A stretch of 18,022 nt of DNA. It comes from Haloquadratum sp. J07HQX50. GTDB lineage: Archaea > Halobacteriota > Halobacteria > Halobacteriales > Haloferacaceae. The notes under the pieces were generated by a model. That model searched no databases, had not been told where the DNA came from, and saw only the letters and a program-made list of their open reading frames with translations. A program made the translations under genes and the position numbers. Shown one piece after another: positions 6,527 to 13,211 of this stretch. Positions within the stretch are counted from its first letter, which is position 1, and every line of letters starts with the position of its first letter. The stretch is taken from assembly GCA_000416005.1 (NCBI GenBank), contig KE356563.1:142560-160581 (forward strand), in the 5' to 3' direction.

Positions 6527-6955
6527 ATGAACGGACGCCAATTCCTGGGATCGTTCCAGCTTCCGGTGGCGATGACTGGCGCCGGGTTAGCAGCCCTCGG
6601 GTATCGAAAGCTCGTTACGCTACCGCCGCCAGGTAGGGGCGGACTGTTTGGACCGGGAATCGCAATTTTGTTCCTTGCGTTAGTGATTTGGATTGGTCTC
6701 TTAGGCCTGCCACTAGGGTTGTTGATACCGCCAGCAGGTGGCTACGGTATCGAATTCACCAGCGCACAGCGGCGGTTGCTTGGCTGGACGGTAATTACTG
6801 TGACCACCGGCCCGCTTGTCGGAATCGGATTAGCGTTTGTGACGCCGTGGATTGTTGCACGGACGCTGACGGTCAGCATGTGCACGACACTAGTGCCGTT
6901 AGTGGTCGCTGTCGGTTGGCGCGCTGGAGAAACTATTCGCTCGCACACGGGATAG
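6527..6955 (+). CDS. Hypothetical four-helix membrane protein
   Basis: The product is 142 residues with about four hydrophobic segments: residues 12-26 (weak), 42-69, 85-112 and 114-130. A Pro/Gly-rich loop (LPPPGRGG) joins the first and second. There are few charged residues and no catalytic motif that I can see. I do not recognise the family; haloarchaea encode many such small membrane proteins. It is 251 bases downstream of the phosphatase on the same strand, with its own ribosome-binding site, so co-transcription is possible but not shown. Confidence 0.65.
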   Translation: MNGRQFLGSFQLPVAMTGAGLAALGYRKLVTLPPPGRGGLFGPGIAILFLALVIWIGLLGLPLGLLIPPAGGYGIEFTSAQRRLLGWTVITVTTGPLVGIGLAFVTPWIVARTLTVSMCTTLVPLVVAVGWRAGETIRSHTG

Positions 6956-7181
6956 CGACGAACACGCAAGCATTGTTCGGACCTCCGCGCTCCGAGCAGA
7001 CCTCCCGGTCGTGGGGCGTCTGGAGGTCGTTGAGATCTGGTCTGATACGGTGACTGCAATTGCAGAGAGAGCGCGCTCATCCAGACGTCGACTCACAGCC
7101 GCCAACGTTCGCCCAGGAGTCGGCGTGAGCGACCGCCAGGTCCTCCCCGATTGTCGACGCGAACCGGAGAGCTCCCGTGAT
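6956..7181. other. Intergenic, possibly decayed coding sequence
   Basis: The plus frame that later encodes the tnpB-like tail is open through here from 7011, and the text VEIWSDTVTAIAERARSSRR has some coding character. I cannot assign it, and opposing frames are also open because the G+C is high locally. No promoter or RNA gene was seen. Confidence 0.3.
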
Positions 7182-7322
7182 GACGACTTGGGTCTCAAAC
7201 CACTCGGGAGGGTGAAGCCCGTCGCACGATCCACCAAGCATTCACTCATCACGTCGCGTTTGGCTTTGTCACGACCAGAAATCAACCCTCACAGCATGGA
7301 GTTGAAGATCTTAGTTTCGTGA
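7182..7322 (+). pseudogene. Probable tnpB C-terminal tail relic
   Basis: The plus strand reads DDDLGLKPLGRVKPVARSTK and onward to a stop at 7320-7322. LGLKPLxRxxP is shared with the minus-strand segment at 3093-3128. A perfect hairpin follows 18 bases after the stop (7341-7363), as expected of a tnpB right end. The zinc ribbon and RuvC-III motif are not visible upstream in any frame, so only the tail remains. Identity is inferred from the shared tail and the hairpin. Confidence 0.4.
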
Positions 7323-7340
7323 TCGTTCGACGACTAGAAA

Positions 7341-7363
7341 CGCGGGTCCTCTCAACACCCGCG
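7341..7363 (+). repeat. Hairpin after the tnpB-like tail
   Basis: CGCGGGT (7341-7347) and ACCCGCG (7357-7363) pair perfectly over 7 bases around a 9-base loop. It lies just after the stop of the tail relic. It may be the right-end hairpin of the element, or a terminator-like structure. Confidence 0.5.
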
Positions 7364-7760
7364 ACGGCGGTGGGGGGTTTTCAACGGGGGCTGGTGAGAA
7401 CCTTCACAGACATGCGGTGTGTTCAGGTGTGAATTCCAGCCGATCCGAAAGGGAAAAGCTCGGAGGGAATGAAATTCTCTTGCCGGTGCGGCTCTAAACA
7501 AGGCGGGGGTTGCGAGGGACTTCACTCAAGTTCACACTCAGATATAGTAGTGGGCCGCCTGAGGATAATCGACCGGTTCAGTAACGCCGATTCAGTATAC
7601 CTCGCCTCCGGCTTGGCTCTCTCCGTTTCGGCACACGTTCAATTGCTGCACACACGCGTGTCTTTCGAGCTAATTAAGCGAGTGTGATATAGCCGGTAGC
7701 AAGGACGGATAATGCCGATCACACACACCTCCCAGACTGGACTACATCTGAGTCATCAAA
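7364..7760. other. Intergenic, nothing firm
   Basis: About 400 bases before the Gly-tailed protein gene. A 72-codon plus frame at 7469-7687 (start MKFSCRCGSKQGGG) is open, but it has no promoter and its later part is not acidic. The segment around 7440-7520 reads like decayed IS sequence to me, which I cannot prove. Confidence 0.3.
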
Positions 7761-7768
7761 TTTATGTT
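7761..7768 (+). promoter_or_regulatory. TATA-like box of the Gly-tailed protein gene
   Basis: The sequence tttatgtt is centred about 26 bases before the tandem ATGs at 7788 and 7791. Because it covers the upstream in-frame ATG at 7764, that ATG is unlikely to be the start. Confidence 0.4.
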
Positions 7769-7787
7769 TTCTGTGAGCCAGTATGAA

Positions 7788-8483
7788 ATGATGCCCTCCA
7801 ACGACAACAGCTTTACAAACAAGGCTGCGGACTTTCTGGATCGCATCGGTCTCGAAGATCTCACTGAAGATTATCGCGAGGAGAACGATGCTGGTGACGA
7901 CCGGTTGGCAGAAGTATTCGATCCACTTCCTGACGTCCTCGCTAAAGCGCCTGAAGTTCACGAGGTGAACAAAGTCAATACGCATCGAGATGGCAACGAC
8001 GTCTTAGTTCCTGTCATGCCAATCGTACTTGAGGACGCAGGCGAGCCAGCGATGGACACTGTCTGGGATATTGCTGGAAGTGTGATTGAGGCTGTCCACC
8101 CAGTGTTCGAAGAGTTTCACGTCCGCCACTACGACCTACAGTTTGCGTATGCCGATGCAGACGAACAGGAAGTCACCTATCGGCGTATCACCGTTCAGCC
8201 TGAGCTGGTTGATAGCTACATTACTGACCCGGAATATACACTATCGGACCTCCGTGTCGAGGTCAAGGTCGGCGACGATGGTGACGACGGCGTCCCACCC
8301 GTCTACTGGCAGCAATTCGATGCTGAATCGATAGGCTCGTCAGGTGCGTACGCCGGTGGTGGCGGAGCAGCTGTCGCGATGGCCTGTGCCAGTGCAAGTG
8401 CCGGCGCAGCTGCTTCCTGTGCCGGCAGTGCAGCCGGTGCTGGCGGCGCTGCTGGTGGAGGTGGGGGTGCCGGCGGATGCTAA
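7788..8483 (+). CDS. Acidic protein with Gly/Ala/Ser/Cys-rich C-terminal tail
   Basis: The product is 231 residues from the ATG at 7788 (239 from the ATG at 7764, which sits in the TATA-like box). The first ~180 residues form an acidic, apparently soluble domain without a signal peptide or membrane helix. A helical, Asp/Glu-rich start (FLDRIGLEDLTEDYREE) is followed by a mixed region around residues 80-180 (7764 numbering). From about residue 191 the sequence changes sharply to a tail of ~48 residues made almost only of Gly, Ala, Ser and Cys, ending AAGGGGGAGGC. The only three cysteines of the protein (208, 219 and the last residue, 239) are in this tail. I do not recognise the family. Low-complexity Gly/Cys tails occur in some surface-associated proteins and peptide precursors; no modifying enzyme is next to it. 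The abrupt tail could also be a repeat expansion. Confidence 0.75.
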   Translation: MMPSNDNSFTNKAADFLDRIGLEDLTEDYREENDAGDDRLAEVFDPLPDVLAKAPEVHEVNKVNTHRDGNDVLVPVMPIVLEDAGEPAMDTVWDIAGSVIEAVHPVFEEFHVRHYDLQFAYADADEQEVTYRRITVQPELVDSYITDPEYTLSDLRVEVKVGDDGDDGVPPVYWQQFDAESIGSSGAYAGGGGAAVAMACASASAGAAASCAGSAAGAGGAAGGGGGAGGC

Positions 8484-9205
8484 GTAGTGGTGAGTCGTGT
8501 GCGTGCGAAAATAGGAGTCTGATGTAAGCGTGGCAAAGACGGGTGATGTCAGCTCTATAATTTCATAAGAATGTGAACATACGCTCCACAGCCACGAGCG
8601 CAGAAATCACAGAAAACAAGTCTTGATTCCCCAGAGTTCGTTCCAACCTGAGCTCAGGCCAACTGGTCATAACAACGCTTGAACACACTACACCGGTCTA
8701 AACGAGAAGCTGCGGGTCCAGTGGAATATCAAGGGATTAGCTGCTCGCATTTTGATCACCCTCTACAATGACCATTATGAGAAAATCAATCATAAATTGT
8801 ACTGCCGTTACCCCGATCGGAGCACAACGGACAGATTAAAAAAATCAAACCACTCATCGAAGAATCGGCGAACAACATCACCAGGTCTTTCAGAAATGGA
8901 TCGTTTCGATTCGGCAGAAAATCAGCGACTGATGATACATAATAAACCGGAAGCGCGGGGGGATGGCACACTCATAGTATTGGTTTCACCGATGTTCAGT
9001 GCAGAATCCACACGCTGAGGATATGACACGCAGTTTGAGTGGTGCGTGTCCGACATATTATCCATCCCACCATCGAGTCAGTGTGGAAAGACCAAACCGT
9101 TGTGTGCTGTGGACGCCCAGTGCGGTGGGTCGGGAGATGTATAAACTCGAATAAACCGACATGAGAGGCGTTCGGAGTGATGAGTCGGATTTAGTTTCAA
9201 GAGGT
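8484..9205. other. Gap without a recognisable gene
   Basis: About 720 bases, A/T-rich in parts. A plus frame at 8752-9018 is open but has no clear start signal, is basic in character and matches nothing I know. A frame encoding GQIKKIKPLIEESANNITRS (about 8831-8938) has some coding character but no start codon, so it may be a gene remnant. Confidence 0.4.
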
Positions 9206-9225
9206 GTTGACATCCTCCCCGCGGG
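9206..9225 (-). mobile_element. tnpB-element right-end remnant
   Basis: GTTGACATCCTCCCCGCGGG resembles the right-end sequence of haloarchaeal IS200/IS605-type elements as I know them. It matches the edge of the relic at 1590 (TTGACCTCCTCCCACC) apart from an inserted base and a few changes. In this orientation the element body would lie to the right (9226-9400), on the minus strand. Frames there are open in a scrambled way but show no TnpB motif, so only the edge is supported. Confidence 0.4.
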
Positions 9226-9578
9226 AACATGGGTATCGATATCAGCGGTCGGCGCTTGCGGCGTGTTCAGTGAAACATGCCGACAGGCACAATGTCGACA
9301 TCGACAGCGAGGTCGCATACTATGAGGGATCCACCTTGCACCGCGATAGGTCGTTACACTGCCAGATGTCAATAACGGTGCTGAGTGCGTCTCAGTAATG
9401 AACATCCCTTGCAGTAAAACTGCTAATGCTATTGCTAACACTTATATCTCCTATTGACAGTACACACGACTGGTTAGGCACGACAAATATTGGAGCTCAT
9501 GAGTATGGATGTAGAATCGGAGAGTAGTCTTCGTGACTCAGCAGGTAGAATCGGGAAAGGAAAAAGACGTGATTTAAC
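9226..9578. other. Gap upstream of capC
   Basis: About 350 bases that should contain the capC promoter. Overlapping open frames on both strands (minus 9058-9441, plus 9204-9398) look like decayed IS sequence behind the right-end remnant. An A/T stretch at 9571-9576 (gattta) lies 26 bases before the ATG at 9600 and could be the TATA box for a leaderless capC mRNA starting there. Confidence 0.35.
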
Positions 9579-10805
9579 TTGATTTTTGCCTGCATTATCA
9601 TGATCGCTGGGTTGACGTTGGGTGCACTTCTCTCACAGATCAGGGGATATCGATTGGGCGGTGTAATGGTTCTCCCAATACTCGCTATATATACGTTTCG
9701 TGAACTACTCTCACCGGTTATATTCATTCTTGCTACAGTAGCTGCTTGGATCTCTCTGTGGGCATTTCAAGAATATACTCTCAACTACGGTCGGCGGCTT
9801 TTTTTATCCGCTCTGATTACTGGTGTGGTCGTGACAATCTTCACCGGATATGCTCTTTCAAAATTGTTTCCGGGTCAGTTCCTGTTTGAGACCACTGAGG
9901 TAGTTGCCAGTATCTTTCCCGGAATCACGGCGTTCAATCTGATGCGGGTGAATCCTGAGGAGCGTCGTGTGGAACTCATGCTCATTGTATGTGGCTACCT
10001 TGCGCTTATGACCGTTGGACTTCTGTCACTCTGGGCCCTCGCAGACCTTGCAATCCCAACGCCACCTCTCCTCATCTTACCAACGAGTGATATCACCACC
10101 TGGATCGGAATCGAAGCACGTGGCGGTGCGTATCCAGTGGTCATCCCCAACTGGATTATTCTCATTCTCCTTCCCGTTGCTGTCGTTATTTACGAGGGCT
10201 TCCGACAGCGATACGACCATCGCCTCGTTGGCATTATTATCATTCCTACATTAGGGCTTTTTAGTGTCCAGTTTGCTCCGACCATTGTCATCTACGCTAT
10301 CGGTGCAACTACCGTGTTCTACATCATCAGCTATATTCATCGGATGACACTTCTTTACGGGCGAGTCCTCCTCACAATCTCGATTTTCCTCGGCACTGTG
10401 TATAGTCTTCTAACCGCGGTTTTTATTTCTCAGTCTGTCCCTGGAGCCACTCTCTTTTTTATCGGTCTGTTCGTTGGGATTGGCGCATATAATCTTAATC
10501 GAGTTTCTCCGAAAACCCGCGTCGCACACATTCGGATTGATGCTGGATTGTTCGTGATGGGGTATATTCCCCTGTTCATGTTCATCGATATCCCAGTGAC
10601 CGGTCTGCTTCATGACGGTCACGTCCTCTACATCATCGTTGGAGTCATGATTATTGCACTCGCAGCGACCGAGATATATCGACTTGAACAATCGACTCCC
10701 GATGCGGCAGCGTTCGCCAGCGGGTCGGCTTTTGCTCACATCTCACCTGATAGGATTGAGTCTCACGACTCACCATTGGTCGCTGACACTGAGGAGGACA
10801 CATAA
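9579..10805 (+). CDS. capC: CapC/PgsC-type poly-gamma-glutamate synthase membrane subunit, internally duplicated
   Basis: The product is 408 residues from the TTG at 9579 (401 from the ATG at 9600, favoured if leaderless). It is hydrophobic throughout, with roughly ten or more membrane segments and a polar C-terminus from residue 370. Bacterial PgsC/CapC has about 150 residues; here two such units follow each other. Unit 1 has RGYRLGG (22-28), YTLNYGRR (66-73) and FPGITAFNLMRVNPE (113-127). Unit 2 has YDHRLVG (212-218), MTLLYGR (256-262) and FVGIGAYNLNRVSPK (298-312), an offset of about 190 residues. The YGR and PGxxANxxxR patterns match bacterial PgsC. CapC works in the membrane with CapB to polymerise, and probably export, gamma-linked glutamate. 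It forms an operon with capB: two bases separate stop and start. Confidence 0.85.
   Translation: MIFACIIMIAGLTLGALLSQIRGYRLGGVMVLPILAIYTFRELLSPVIFILATVAAWISLWAFQEYTLNYGRRLFLSALITGVVVTIFTGYALSKLFPGQFLFETTEVVASIFPGITAFNLMRVNPEERRVELMLIVCGYLALMTVGLLSLWALADLAIPTPPLLILPTSDITTWIGIEARGGAYPVVIPNWIILILLPVAVVIYEGFRQRYDHRLVGIIIIPTLGLFSVQFAPTIVIYAIGATTVFYIISYIHRMTLLYGRVLLTISIFLGTVYSLLTAVFISQSVPGATLFFIGLFVGIGAYNLNRVSPKTRVAHIRIDAGLFVMGYIPLFMFIDIPVTGLLHDGHVLYIIVGVMIIALAATEIYRLEQSTPDAAAFASGSAFAHISPDRIESHDSPLVADTEEDT
10791..10797 (+). promoter_or_regulatory. Shine-Dalgarno site for capB inside the end of capC
   Basis: GAGGAGG lies ten bases before the capB ATG at 10808 and inside the last capC codons (residues EED). 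It supports the start choice and translation of capB from the shared mRNA. Confidence 0.55.
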
Positions 10806-10807
10806 AC

Positions 10808-11977
10808 ATGAGCGACCACCACGATATTCTCTCTCGATTGCAAGAGACGGTCTCCCGTTCTGTAGAGTCTATTCGACACGTCGCCGGTCGTGGGCACTCA
10901 CATTTCGGGCGGGTTGGACAGACACCATACCGCGTGACCGTCTCCGGCGTGCGTGGGAAATCAACAGTTACTCGCTGGCTCAATGAGGCACTTGTCTCGC
11001 GCGGCTTCGAAACGTACGCGAAAGTCACTGGCAACCACTCGATTTCATACCGGAATCTCACTGAGCACGAGATTCCTCGAAGTGGACCGACACGGCTCTA
11101 TGAGAACGAACGCGAACTTCGAGAATATGCGCCTTTTGACGCCATCATCGCCGAAAATCAGGGAATTCGAGAATATACAACACGATTGGCGAATGAGCTA
11201 TTCGAGCCTCAGATTGTTCTGATAATCAATATTCGCCGTGATCACCAGTCAACACTCGGTACTAAACTCACTGACATCGCGCGGGTGTTCACCCGGACTA
11301 TTCCTGCAAATGCTTGTGTCATCAGTGGCGATCGAAACGATGCGATCAATCAGTATCTGCGAGAGGAATTCAAGAAGACAAATAACGAGTTTCTCGTCGC
11401 CAAGCCACGACCTAATTCTCCGTATAGGGATGTGTTCGGCGCACGGTCAGCGTTCATCGTTGATGAGACACTTCGTGCACTTGATCTTGACCCGCTCCCA
11501 CCAGCGAAAATCGAGTCATATATCAATCGCCTGCACACTGAGTGGGGATGGCAGCGAATCAAGGGCGGAGGGGTGGTTGCAAATGGGGCAATGATGAACG
11601 ACATAGAGTCCACAGAACTGCTGAGACAGTTTCTCGTGGAGCGCTACGGTAGCACCGATAACAGCACTGACACAACGATCACGCCGTTTGTGTACACACG
11701 CCGCGACCGAGCTGGTCGGACGACATCTTTCATTCACTACCTCAATTGGCTAACGAAGCACGACCTCATTGGTCGAATTCATATCGCAGGCTCGCATGCA
11801 AGACTCTTAGGGCGACGTGTGGATGGCGAGTTCGTCCATCATACCGAATCAGAGGATCTCGAAGGCGTTCTTGATGCGTGTCTTGCCGATGGTCACCCGA
11901 TTTATTTGATGGGAAATACGGTGTCAGAGTTCATGCGCGATTTCACAAGAGAAATTGATCGACGGACAATTGAGTGA
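10808..11977 (+). CDS. capB: CapB/PgsB-type poly-gamma-glutamate synthase (Mur-ligase-like ATPase)
   Basis: The product is 389 residues, close to the size of bacterial PgsB/CapB (about 390-400). The ATP-binding loop GVRGKST (47-53) within YRVTVSGVRGKSTVTRWL is intact. Next come VTGNHSISYRN (73-83), the acidic-site region AENQGIREYT (115-124) and the conserved INIRRDHQSTLG (140-151), which corresponds to the N-V-x-x-DHMDVMG motif of bacterial PgsB. The enzyme activates the carboxyl group of the growing chain as an acyl phosphate and adds glutamate through the gamma-carboxyl. It is cytoplasmic and is held at the membrane by CapC. In PgsB the N-terminus is a membrane segment; here the first 40 residues are polar, so anchoring must rely on CapC. 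The next gene downstream is on the other strand, so the operon ends here, without capA. Confidence 0.88.
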   Translation: MSDHHDILSRLQETVSRSVESIRHVAGRGHSHFGRVGQTPYRVTVSGVRGKSTVTRWLNEALVSRGFETYAKVTGNHSISYRNLTEHEIPRSGPTRLYENERELREYAPFDAIIAENQGIREYTTRLANELFEPQIVLIINIRRDHQSTLGTKLTDIARVFTRTIPANACVISGDRNDAINQYLREEFKKTNNEFLVAKPRPNSPYRDVFGARSAFIVDETLRALDLDPLPPAKIESYINRLHTEWGWQRIKGGGVVANGAMMNDIESTELLRQFLVERYGSTDNSTDTTITPFVYTRRDRAGRTTSFIHYLNWLTKHDLIGRIHIAGSHARLLGRRVDGEFVHHTESEDLEGVLDACLADGHPIYLMGNTVSEFMRDFTREIDRRTIE

Positions 11978-12366
11978 ATCGGCGATGGCTCCAACTTAGA
12001 TCCGAGACAGCGCAATGTCGGACGGGATGCTAGGCACGCTGTATGAGATCTCTCTGCACGGAGTGTTCATCAACACTCGCACACCGACCACCGACCATGC
12101 ACGACGACACCGCGAAGCGCAATCACACCGCTCCCGTTTTCGCTTGACAGACTCTCTCTGTGACCTGGTTTGCTAACCGGATGATAGAGTGGTATCTATA
12201 GCTTGATTGCTAAGACAGTGCACAAATATATCAGAACCCGACGCATCTTGCACACTCCTCACAGAATTGTGAATGAATCGAATTCCAGACGGGTAAGTAG
12301 GAGTTCGCTCTCGATCGTGTTTGGTTAAGCTGTCCTCTTCGGAATCGAAATCAACATACTGGCAAA
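11978..12366. other. Gap between convergent capB and HExxH protein gene
   Basis: About 390 bases between two convergent stops. I see no open frame with coding character that is not antisense to the 12367-12888 gene, no RNA gene and no clear hairpin terminator. A T/A-rich block at about 12183-12240 is the only compositional feature. Confidence 0.45.
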
Positions 12367-12888
12367 TCAAAACGGGTCTCCAACGAATACCCATATAAAT
12401 GAAATGTACGAAAGACCGACTGCGATTCCCAGACAGAGATAATCGAGACAGCGCGTCAACAGTGGCGGGTCCCAGCCAGCCGTGTAAAACACCGATTCGA
12501 TTTCGCTTCGAGAGGGCCCAGCTTGCAGAAAAAACCCAAGACTCTGCACACAAAGTCCAACTCCAAATGCAGTCAGCCATCTCGGCTGAGCAGTTATCAT
12601 CGCTTCGCCGATTCTGAGGCTGATCATAGCCGGGAGTACCAGGGTAAACGGCGCGAAGATAGTAACCAGCACTTGCTCTAAGGCGGAGATTTGCAGGCGT
12701 TCCGAAAATGGAATCTGGACTCGACTCTTGACATCAAAACTGCCGAGGTTCCACTCAATCGTTGAGTCATAGCCGAGCAAGCGCGCGGTAATATAATGGC
12801 TGTACTCATGACAGAGAATCGCTGGACACCACAGAATCGAGACCACACCCTCAGCTATCTGTAAAATACTGCTCAGCATGCCGCTCAC
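12367..12888 (-). CDS. Small membrane zinc-protease-like protein (HExxH, M50-like)
   Basis: The product is 173 residues from a GTG at 12888 (ATG at 12879 is the alternative). HEYSHYITARLLG at residues 27-39 is the HExxH zinc motif followed by the A-R-L-x-G pattern common in site-2-protease (M50) and related DUF3267-type putative zincins, set at the end of a membrane helix (8-27). Further hydrophobic segments are at about 73-92, 104-122 and 149-168. The second-metal-ligand motif of typical M50 enzymes (N-x-x-PxxxLDG) is not visible; LDYL at 147-150 is the only remotely similar place. It may be a reduced or divergent protease, or a non-catalytic relative. It converges with capB and is not in an operon. 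Confidence 0.65.
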   Translation of the reverse strand: MSGMLSSILQIAEGVVSILWCPAILCHEYSHYITARLLGYDSTIEWNLGSFDVKSRVQIPFSERLQISALEQVLVTIFAPFTLVLPAMISLRIGEAMITAQPRWLTAFGVGLCVQSLGFFLQAGPSRSEIESVFYTAGWDPPLLTRCLDYLCLGIAVGLSYISFIWVFVGDPF

Positions 12889-13179
12889 TTGCGGTCCGTC
12901 TGCGTCGTGGATGTCTGTAGTGACATATCTGGGTAGTAGGACTACTCAAGATTGAACGTTGTTCCAGATTGAGCGCGCCGTGTAGCCGGAACACGGCAAG
13001 AGCGCGTATCCAACTGGGGGGGTCAAGCCTCGGGGCACTCTCCCTTCTCAGTTGTCGACTGAGAGAGCCAAAATAAAACTGACACTTTCATACAGAGTTC
13101 CACAACTCTTGTTTGCTCCCCCTGCGGAGGTTGATTCGACTCTCACTATCTGTTTCATCATTGCTCACCGCAGCGAACG
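12889..13179. other. Gap with two hairpins and a relic repeat
   Basis: Two perfect short hairpins are present: CCGTGT/ACACGG (12978-12996, 7-base loop) and TCTCAGT/ACTGAGA (13046-13064, 5-base loop). Between them, bases 13020-13041 match the 5726-5748 hairpin region at 20 of 22 bases and in the plus frame read GVKPRGTLP. This fits leftover ends of tnpB-type elements upstream of the lipoprotein gene. No gene was recognised. Confidence 0.4.
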
Positions 13180-13187
13180 ATTAATAT
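13180..13187 (+). promoter_or_regulatory. TATA-like box of the lipoprotein gene
   Basis: The sequence attaatat is centred 28 bases before the ATG at 13212, which predicts a leaderless mRNA and supports this start codon. Confidence 0.5.
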
Positions 13188-13211
13188 CCAAGAGCAACAC
13201 GAACGGGCTGT

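Noticed and set aside
6899..7285. 128-codon minus-strand frame
   Set aside because: It overlaps the membrane protein end and the tnpB-like tail; the Ser/Arg-rich composition is that of a shadow frame.
7469..7687. Small Cys/Gly-rich plus frame (MKFSCRCGSKQGGG)
   Set aside because: The CxC start is eye-catching, but there is no promoter or ribosome site, and the surrounding bases look like decayed IS sequence.
8752..9018. 88-codon plus-strand frame
   Set aside because: It is basic and Ser/Arg-rich, with no start signal and no recognised motif.
9058..9441. 127-codon minus-strand frame with a hydrophobic start
   Set aside because: The first residues mimic a signal peptide, but the rest is Arg/Ser/Thr-rich and lies across an IS-end remnant.
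10410..11061. Overlapping minus-strand frames inside capC and capB
   Set aside because: They are antisense shadows of the two well-supported genes.
12173..12580. 135-codon minus-strand frame
   Set aside because: It overlaps the HExxH protein in another frame; Trp/Ser/Cys-rich composition indicates a shadow.
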